Source of the DNA: Hymenobacter aquaticus
GTDB taxonomy: Bacteria > Bacteroidota > Bacteroidia > Cytophagales > Hymenobacteraceae
Assembly (NCBI RefSeq): GCF_004765605.1
Contig: NZ_SRLC01000003.1
Location: forward strand, 372,001 to 436,000
DNA: 64,000 bases
Direction: 5' to 3'
The position numbers and the translations under genes were made by a program. This document shows, one piece after another, positions 59,011 through 64,000 of the stretch. Within the stretch, counting starts at the first letter, position 1. Each line of letters starts with the position of its first letter. The notes under the pieces are model-generated. The model was not told the DNA's origin. It made no database searches and was given only the letters and a program-made list of their open reading frames with translations.

Positions 59011-59997
59011 GTGGACCTCTCCGTCATTATTCCCATCTATAACGAAGAAGCCAACATCCCGGCCCTCTACACCCGCCTCGGCGGCGTGCTCGACCCGATG
59101 GGGCTGCAGTACGAGTTTATCTTTATCAACGACGGCTCCCGCGACAAGTCGCTGGCGCTGGTGCAAAACCTGGCCGCCCGCGACCCGCGCGTGCGTTTCA
59201 TCGACTTCAGCCGCAACTTCGGCCACCAGATTGCCGTCACGGCCGGCCTCGACCTGGCAGCGGGGCAGTCGGTGGTCATTATCGACGCCGACTTGCAGGA
59301 CCCGCCCGAGCTGATTCCGCAGCTCTACCAGAAGCTGCAGGAAGGCTACGAGGTGGTGTACGCCAAGCGCCGCTCGCGCCAGGGCGAAAGCGCGGCCAAA
59401 AAACTCACGGCCAAGCTGTTCTACCGCCTACTGGCCAGCATCACCAACATTTCCATTCCGGTCGATACCGGCGACTTCCGCATCATTTCCCGCAAGGTGG
59501 TGGACGCGCTGAAGCAGATGCCGGAGCAGAACAAGTTTATCCGGGGCCAGATTTCCTGGATTGGCTACCGGCAGACCTACATCGAGTACGACCGAGCCGA
59601 GCGGGCCGGCGGCGAAACGGGCTACACCTACCGCAAGATGATCCGGCTGGCCCTGGACGGCATCACCGGCTTCTCCGACGCCCCGCTGAAGGCGGCCACC
59701 ATCAGCGGCTTCATCGTGTCGGGCCTGGCGTTTCTGGTAATGGTGTACACGCTCTACGCCCGCTTCGTGAGCCACGAGTACGAGCCGGGCTGGGCCTCGC
59801 TGATGGTCAGCATCCTGTTTCTGGGCGGCGTGCAACTGATTGCCGTGGGCATCATCGGCGAGTACATTGCCCGCCTGAGCGCCAACGTGCGGCAGCGCCC
59901 CCTCTACATCATTTCCGATACCAACATCACGCACCCGGCCGCGCAGGCGCAGCCGGCGCCGGCGGGCGTCGTGCCACCGGCCGCCTCCGCTTACTAA
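59011..59997 (+). CDS. GT2 glycosyltransferase, polyprenyl-phosphate sugar synthase type
   Basis: A 328-residue protein from GTG 59011 (MDLSVIIPIYNEEANIPALYTRLG). The catalytic GT-A domain has FIFINDGSRDKSL, FIDFSRNFGHQIAVTAGLDLAAGQSVVIIDADLQDPPELIPQL and RRSRQGESAAKKLTAKLFYRLLASITN. Two C-terminal TM segments (about 235-255 and 270-292) carry the GtrB/DPM1-like layout. Such enzymes transfer a sugar from NDP-sugar to undecaprenyl phosphate, providing donors for GT-C enzymes in this region. It overlaps no neighbour. DUF2079 starts 17 bp downstream. Confidence 0.9.
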   Translation: MDLSVIIPIYNEEANIPALYTRLGGVLDPMGLQYEFIFINDGSRDKSLALVQNLAARDPRVRFIDFSRNFGHQIAVTAGLDLAAGQSVVIIDADLQDPPELIPQLYQKLQEGYEVVYAKRRSRQGESAAKKLTAKLFYRLLASITNISIPVDTGDFRIISRKVVDALKQMPEQNKFIRGQISWIGYRQTYIEYDRAERAGGETGYTYRKMIRLALDGITGFSDAPLKAATISGFIVSGLAFLVMVYTLYARFVSHEYEPGWASLMVSILFLGGVQLIAVGIIGEYIARLSANVRQRPLYIISDTNITHPAAQAQPAPAGVVPPAASAY

Positions 59998-60014
59998 GCC
60001 CGTTTTCTTCCGCC

Positions 60015-61559
60015 ATGCTTACCCGCTTTGCTTCGGCCAGCTTTTCCCGTCGTCAGCAGCGCGCTTGGCTTGCCGGAATCGTGGGCTTCTTCGCGCTGTG
60101 CTACGTGCTGCTGGCCGTAGTTAACCACTACAATTTCCGCACGTTTGCCTACGACCTGGGAATTTACAACCAGGCCATGTGGGACTACGCCCATCTGCGC
60201 TGGAATGCCAACTCGCTGATGCGCTACAACAACCTGCTCGGCGACCATTTCGTGCTGCTGCAGCTGCTCTGGTCGCCGCTGTACTGGGTGCTGGGCTCCT
60301 ACACGCTGGTCGTGGTGCAGATTGCGGCGGTGCTGGTGGGTGGCTACGGGGCCTACCGGCTGCATCTGCTGCGCACCGGCCGCACCCAGACCACGGCCGC
60401 GCTGGGTCTGCTGGCGCAGTATTTCAGCATCTGGGGCATCTTTTCGGCCCTGGCCTTCGACTACCACGACAACGTGGTGGCGGCCATGCTGCTGCCGTGG
60501 CTGTTCTACTTCTTCGAGCAGGATCGGCGCTGGACGGCGGCGGGTGTGGCCCTGCTTATGCTCATCAGCAAGGAAAACATGGCCCTCTGGCTGGTGTTTG
60601 TGGGCCTGGGCCTGGCGTGGCTGCACTGGCGCCGCCGCGACCGGGTGGCCGTGGCCCTGGGCATGGCGGCCGTGGCGGCCGTGTACTTTGTGCTGGTCAT
60701 TAAAGTGGCTATTCCGGCTATTGGCGAAGGCCGGGGCTTTTACTACCAGCAGAATTACGCGGCCATCGGCACCACGTCGGCGCAGGTGCTGCACACCGTG
60801 TTTACCCGCCCCGGCTTCGTGCTGGGCATGCTGTTTCAGAACGTACCCTACAGCCAGTTTGGCGACTGGATCAAGGTGGAGCTGCACCTGATGGTGCTGC
60901 TTTCGGGTGGCTTTGCCTTGCTGCGCCGCCCGGCCTACCTGCTGATGCTGGCCCCGATTTACGCTCAAAAACTACTATCGGCCGAAATTGCGCATTGGGG
61001 CATCAACTATCAGTACTCCATTGAATACGTGCCCGTTATCAGCGCCGCGCTGGGCCACATGCTCATTGGCACCACGCCCCGGCAGGCCGCACGCTGGGCC
61101 TGGCTGGCGGCTTTCGTGACCCTGGCCACCACCATCGTGTCGATGGAAATCCGGGTGTCGAAGTGGCACGACAAGAGTTTGTCGCAGTTTTACCTGCCCC
61201 GCCACTACCGGCGCGGGTTCGACGTGGGCGAAGTGTACAAAGGCCTGGCGCTGATTCCGGACGACGCGGCCATCAGCGTGTTGTCGCCGCTGGCCCCGCA
61301 CCTGGCGTTCCGGCCCTACGTTTTCCCGTTCCCGTACGTGGCCAATGCCAACTACATTGCCGTGCTGCGCCACGATAACCCCTACCCCATTTCGGAGGAA
61401 GAGTTGGAAACCAAGATCCGGAATTACCAGCAGTCGGGTGAGTGGCAGACGGTGTACGACCAAGAGCCCCTGGTGATTCTGAAGCGGATTCACCCCAAGC
61501 CGACGCCGGCCCGGCGCTACTTTGAGCTTCGCTCGACGGAGCAGGCCGTAGCGCCGTAG
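60015..61559 (+). CDS. DUF2079 membrane protein
   Basis: A 514-residue polytopic protein with about 10 hydrophobic segments. AYDLGIYNQAMWDYAHLRWNANSLMRYNNLLGDHFVLLQLLWSPLYWV is the first loop characteristic of DUF2079 (Asp in DLGI and DHF are conserved). The middle includes FSALAFDYHDNVVAAMLLPWLFYFFEQ. Related proteins are GT-C-like and of unknown sugar specificity. It follows the GT2 gene by 17 bp, and its C-terminal ~120 residues are soluble. It is probably part of a polyprenyl-linked sugar module. It ends 27 bp before the convergent 61587 gene. Confidence 0.86.
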   Translation: MLTRFASASFSRRQQRAWLAGIVGFFALCYVLLAVVNHYNFRTFAYDLGIYNQAMWDYAHLRWNANSLMRYNNLLGDHFVLLQLLWSPLYWVLGSYTLVVVQIAAVLVGGYGAYRLHLLRTGRTQTTAALGLLAQYFSIWGIFSALAFDYHDNVVAAMLLPWLFYFFEQDRRWTAAGVALLMLISKENMALWLVFVGLGLAWLHWRRRDRVAVALGMAAVAAVYFVLVIKVAIPAIGEGRGFYYQQNYAAIGTTSAQVLHTVFTRPGFVLGMLFQNVPYSQFGDWIKVELHLMVLLSGGFALLRRPAYLLMLAPIYAQKLLSAEIAHWGINYQYSIEYVPVISAALGHMLIGTTPRQAARWAWLAAFVTLATTIVSMEIRVSKWHDKSLSQFYLPRHYRRGFDVGEVYKGLALIPDDAAISVLSPLAPHLAFRPYVFPFPYVANANYIAVLRHDNPYPISEEELETKIRNYQQSGEWQTVYDQEPLVILKRIHPKPTPARRYFELRSTEQAVAP

Positions 61560-61586
61560 CCCCGCTGCCGGGTTTTCTCTTCTCCC

Positions 61587-63341
61587 CTACTTCCCAGCGG
61601 CCGGGGCCAACAGCACGTAGCCATCGGGGAAGGTGCGCTCGGTGAAATCGGGGAACACCAGCCGCAGGTAGCGGTGGGCCGGGCCGTTGCGCCAATCGGG
61701 GTGCACGACCACCAGGGCCGGGCCGAAGTGCCGACGGAAGGCGGCGGCCTGGGCCGGTAGCGGCGGAGCGGCCACGGTATCGGCCGGGGCTTGCTGCAAC
61801 GCCAGCAGGGTGCGCATCACCGGGTCTTGCTCAAACTCCCGAAACCGCTCCTCGGCGATGCGCGAGAAGTAGGCGGCGGGCAGCTTTTTGCGGTGGCGGG
61901 TCTGGTAGAAGAAGATTTCCGGCTGCACGATGCCCAGTTGCCGGTGCCCATCGAGCAGGCCGACCGGCAGGGGCAGCATGGCAGCACCGGGCAACTTGGC
62001 AGCGGCTTTGTACACGGCTGGCAGCTCAGTGGCGTATTGTACGGGCGTGGGCTTGGGCCAGAATTCCAGGGCCACGCAGCCCAGCAGCAGCAGGCCAAAC
62101 GACCATTGCGGGCCGCGCCGCAGCCGGGGCTGCCACCAGGCTTCCAGGGCGCTGAACACGACGATGGGCAGCAGCAAGCTTACCAGCAGCACCCAGCGCG
62201 TGGGGCAGCGGATGTTGTTGAAGAAGGGAATAAAGTGCAGAATGCTGGTGGGCAGGTTCAGCAGATCCTTGCCAAAAAACCGCAGCCCCGGCAGCGTAAG
62301 CAGCACGAAAAACAGCAGCACCCAGGCCAGCGGCCGGCCCGCCGCATCGAGGTGGCGGGCCGAAGCCGGCCGGCCGGGCCACAGCGCCAGCACCAGGCCC
62401 AGCAGCGGCAGCGTGTAACCCAGAAACATAACGTTTTCGATGCTGCCGGGCGTGTTGAAGATGGCCGGGCTGCTGTGCAGACGCGCGGCCCAGGCAACAT
62501 CGAGGTAGCGGCTGGCGGCGGGCGGCACGAGGTAGCCCAGCACGTCGCCGCCCCACCAGAAGCCGCCGTTGTCGGAAGGGCCGGCCAGGCGCAGCAGCCG
62601 GATGGCAACGTGGCTGCCCACGATGCCCAGAGCCAGCCACAGCCAGGTGCGGGGCCGCTGCCACCGAATCTGGCCCAGCCGCAGCCAGAACCACAGGGCG
62701 TAGGCCAGCGCAAAATAGAGCAGCCCAAACAGCACGTAATAGTCGCTGAGCAGCGTGACGAGGCCCAGCGCGCAGCACCAGCCCACCGCCGCCCAGCTTT
62801 TCACCCGGGGCCAGCGCCAACCGTCCTCCCACTCGAAAGCCCGCAGAAATGCCAGCACGAAAAACGGTACCGTGGCCGTGAGCACCAGGTTGTAATGCCC
62901 TTGCAGGCGCAGCAGCTTGTAAGGCGAATAGGCGAAAACCAGCCCGGCCAGCCAGCCGAGCAGCGGGTGGCGCACCCAGCGTCGACTCAGCAGGTAGCCG
63001 CCCGTGCCCGACAGCACGTAGCTCAGGAGCAGGAACAGGTTGATAGCCAGCAGCTCCTGCCCAATGAGTAGGTTAAACAACCCAACGATGGGAATGTAGG
63101 CGTGCATCACCAGCGAAGCCCCCTGCGGATACAGCAGCCAGTTGGTATAAAAGGGGTTGGAACCCGCCAGCACGGCCTCGCGGAAGTGCCACACGTTCCA
63201 GACGTAGATGGCCGCGTCGCCGTGGGGCATAGCCGGAAAGCCGTCCGCCAGGTGCGCCCCCAGCGGCCAGGTCCAGGCCAAAAACACCACCGCGTACAGC
63301 GCCGCCACCAGCAGCAACCATCCCCGAGACTCGGACTTCAT
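61587..63341 (-). CDS. GT-C-like polytopic membrane protein
   Basis: A 584-residue protein from ATG 63341 (MKSESRGWLLLVAALYAVVFLAWTWPLGAHLADGFPAMPHGDAAIYVWNVWHF). The first loop contains HGDAAIYVWN, a GT-C-like acidic position, then NPFYTNWLLYPQGASLVMHAYIP. About ten hydrophobic segments run to ~residue 435, and the C-terminal ~150 residues are soluble, ending FPDFTERTFPDGYVLLAPAAGK. It differs from the 51943 and 55684 proteins in the C-terminal region. The ORF is open to 63356, but M6 is preferred. The gene upstream (63402-64000) is on the same strand 60 bp away. Confidence 0.75.
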   Translation of the reverse strand: MKSESRGWLLLVAALYAVVFLAWTWPLGAHLADGFPAMPHGDAAIYVWNVWHFREAVLAGSNPFYTNWLLYPQGASLVMHAYIPIVGLFNLLIGQELLAINLFLLLSYVLSGTGGYLLSRRWVRHPLLGWLAGLVFAYSPYKLLRLQGHYNLVLTATVPFFVLAFLRAFEWEDGWRWPRVKSWAAVGWCCALGLVTLLSDYYVLFGLLYFALAYALWFWLRLGQIRWQRPRTWLWLALGIVGSHVAIRLLRLAGPSDNGGFWWGGDVLGYLVPPAASRYLDVAWAARLHSSPAIFNTPGSIENVMFLGYTLPLLGLVLALWPGRPASARHLDAAGRPLAWVLLFFVLLTLPGLRFFGKDLLNLPTSILHFIPFFNNIRCPTRWVLLVSLLLPIVVFSALEAWWQPRLRRGPQWSFGLLLLGCVALEFWPKPTPVQYATELPAVYKAAAKLPGAAMLPLPVGLLDGHRQLGIVQPEIFFYQTRHRKKLPAAYFSRIAEERFREFEQDPVMRTLLALQQAPADTVAAPPLPAQAAAFRRHFGPALVVVHPDWRNGPAHRYLRLVFPDFTERTFPDGYVLLAPAAGK

Positions 63342-63401
63342 AAAGCAGAAAATCAATACCTCCGCCGGGCCGGGCCGAATAGCGTAGCGCGGGTGCCGGA
63401 G

Positions 63402-64000
63402 TTAGCGAATAGCGGAAGAATCGGATTGAGTACCAGCAGATTGTAGTTCCACCACCTGAAAGTCGCCGACCCGTTTGATAACCCGGCGCAGATAGGGTTG
63501 CAGCTGCGGGCTGGCGACCAGCGTGGTATCGTTGGTGTAGAGGTAGCGCGCCCCGCGCTGAATGCAGTTGGCCAAATAGGGCTGGGCGCCCACGAAAGGC
63601 TGAAACAGCTGGGCGCTTTCGTTGTAGCCGAAGCCTTTCTTGTGCAGGAAGTAGAAGTACTTGCAGCCCGATTCGTCGGGGCCGACCACGCACAGCGCGT
63701 CGTTGGGCACGGCGTTTTCCAGCGCGGCGCGGGTAGCGGGTTCAAACAGCTCAACGGGCACCTCGCGGGCCCCGCCCATCCAGCGGGCCGGCGCAATCCG
63801 GACGAAGGCCAGCACGGGCTGGGCCACGAACAGCAGCGCCAGCACCGGCCGCCACCGGGGCTGCCGGGCCAGCCAGCCGGCCCCAACCACGACGGGCAGC
63901 AGCAGCACCGGCAGGTAGGGCAGCATGTAGTACTGGTGCACGCTCATCTGCCGCAGCTCAATCAGGTGGTAGGCCAGCAGTGCCAGGGCCCACACCAGCA
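63402..64000 (-). CDS. membrane protein, 3' part only
   Basis: The frame is open from the window edge and ends at 63402, giving 199 codons of the C-terminal region. It begins with hydrophobic segments (LALLAYHLIELRQMSVHQYYMLPYLPVLLLPVVVGAGWLA) and continues with soluble sequence containing CVVGPDESGCKYFYFLHKKGFGYNESAQL. HQYYMLPYLPVLLLP is a pattern seen near the end of PMT/ArnT-type GT39-like proteins, so a glycosyltransferase is likely but the catalytic N-terminus is outside. The gene is upstream of 61587 on the same strand. Confidence 0.65.
   Translation of the reverse strand, partial: LVWALALLAYHLIELRQMSVHQYYMLPYLPVLLLPVVVGAGWLARQPRWRPVLALLFVAQPVLAFVRIAPARWMGGAREVPVELFEPATRAALENAVPNDALCVVGPDESGCKYFYFLHKKGFGYNESAQLFQPFVGAQPYLANCIQRGARYLYTNDTTLVASPQLQPYLRRVIKRVGDFQVVELQSAGTQSDSSAIR

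Overview
The window looks like a chromosomal segment of a high-GC member of the Bacteroidota, most likely Hymenobacter or a close relative (inference). The evidence is: two secreted proteins ending in type IX secretion (T9SS) type A sorting domains; a TonB-dependent receptor with a carboxypeptidase-regulatory-like N-terminus; DUF4142, DUF349 and DUF2795 proteins; a CrtY-type lycopene cyclase; an EttA-type ABC-F protein; and Bacteroidota-type promoters (TTTG, about 20 nt, then TAnnTTTG). No rRNA, tRNA, CRISPR array, transposase or integrase was recognised.

Layout. 1-3.7 kb: the 5' part of an HNH-endonuclease-type gene cut by the window edge, a DoxX-like protein, a small HMA-like protein, an intergenic palindromic repeat and a CPA1 Na+/H+ antiporter. 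4.0-8.3 kb: six co-directional, tightly packed genes. They encode an astacin-like metalloprotease and an amidase (both without signal peptide), a three-helix holin-like membrane protein, two small beta-rich proteins and an outer-membrane-like protein. This is one of two candidate undescribed systems. 8.4-32.9 kb: mostly housekeeping genes (ettA, DUF349, lycopene cyclase, LOG protein, ABC permease, queA, ispD, enoyl-CoA hydratase, uvrA, a Rof-like protein, asnS, rpoN), with small lipoproteins, DUF4142 proteins and a TMEM175-type channel among them. 33.0-39 kb: tandem paralogous genes for large BNR/sialidase-like T9SS cargo proteins. 39-51.9 kb: kynurenine-pathway genes (kmo, kynU, ACMSD, HAO) plus an unusual short-chain dehydrogenase (SDR), interleaved with a TonB receptor, an AlkB-like dioxygenase and membrane proteins. 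47.1-64 kb: a surface-glycan-like region with several polytopic GT-C-like membrane proteins, a GT2 glycosyltransferase, a methyltransferase and a DUF2079 protein. It also carries a set of small lipoproteins whose beta-sandwich-like module recurs at the C-termini of the large membrane proteins.

How the genes fit together. KMO, kynureninase, HAO and ACMSD would carry kynurenine through 3-hydroxykynurenine, 3-hydroxyanthranilate and aminocarboxymuconate semialdehyde to aminomuconate semialdehyde. Tryptophan dioxygenase and formamidase are not in the window. The glycan-like region pairs lipoproteins with GT-C-type proteins twice, which suggests a cell-envelope assembly module (inference). Strong hairpin terminators separate most convergent genes, and several share the same GCCGCCGGA/TCCGGCGGC core. 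Four intergenic spaces are filled by inverted repeats built from short repeated words.
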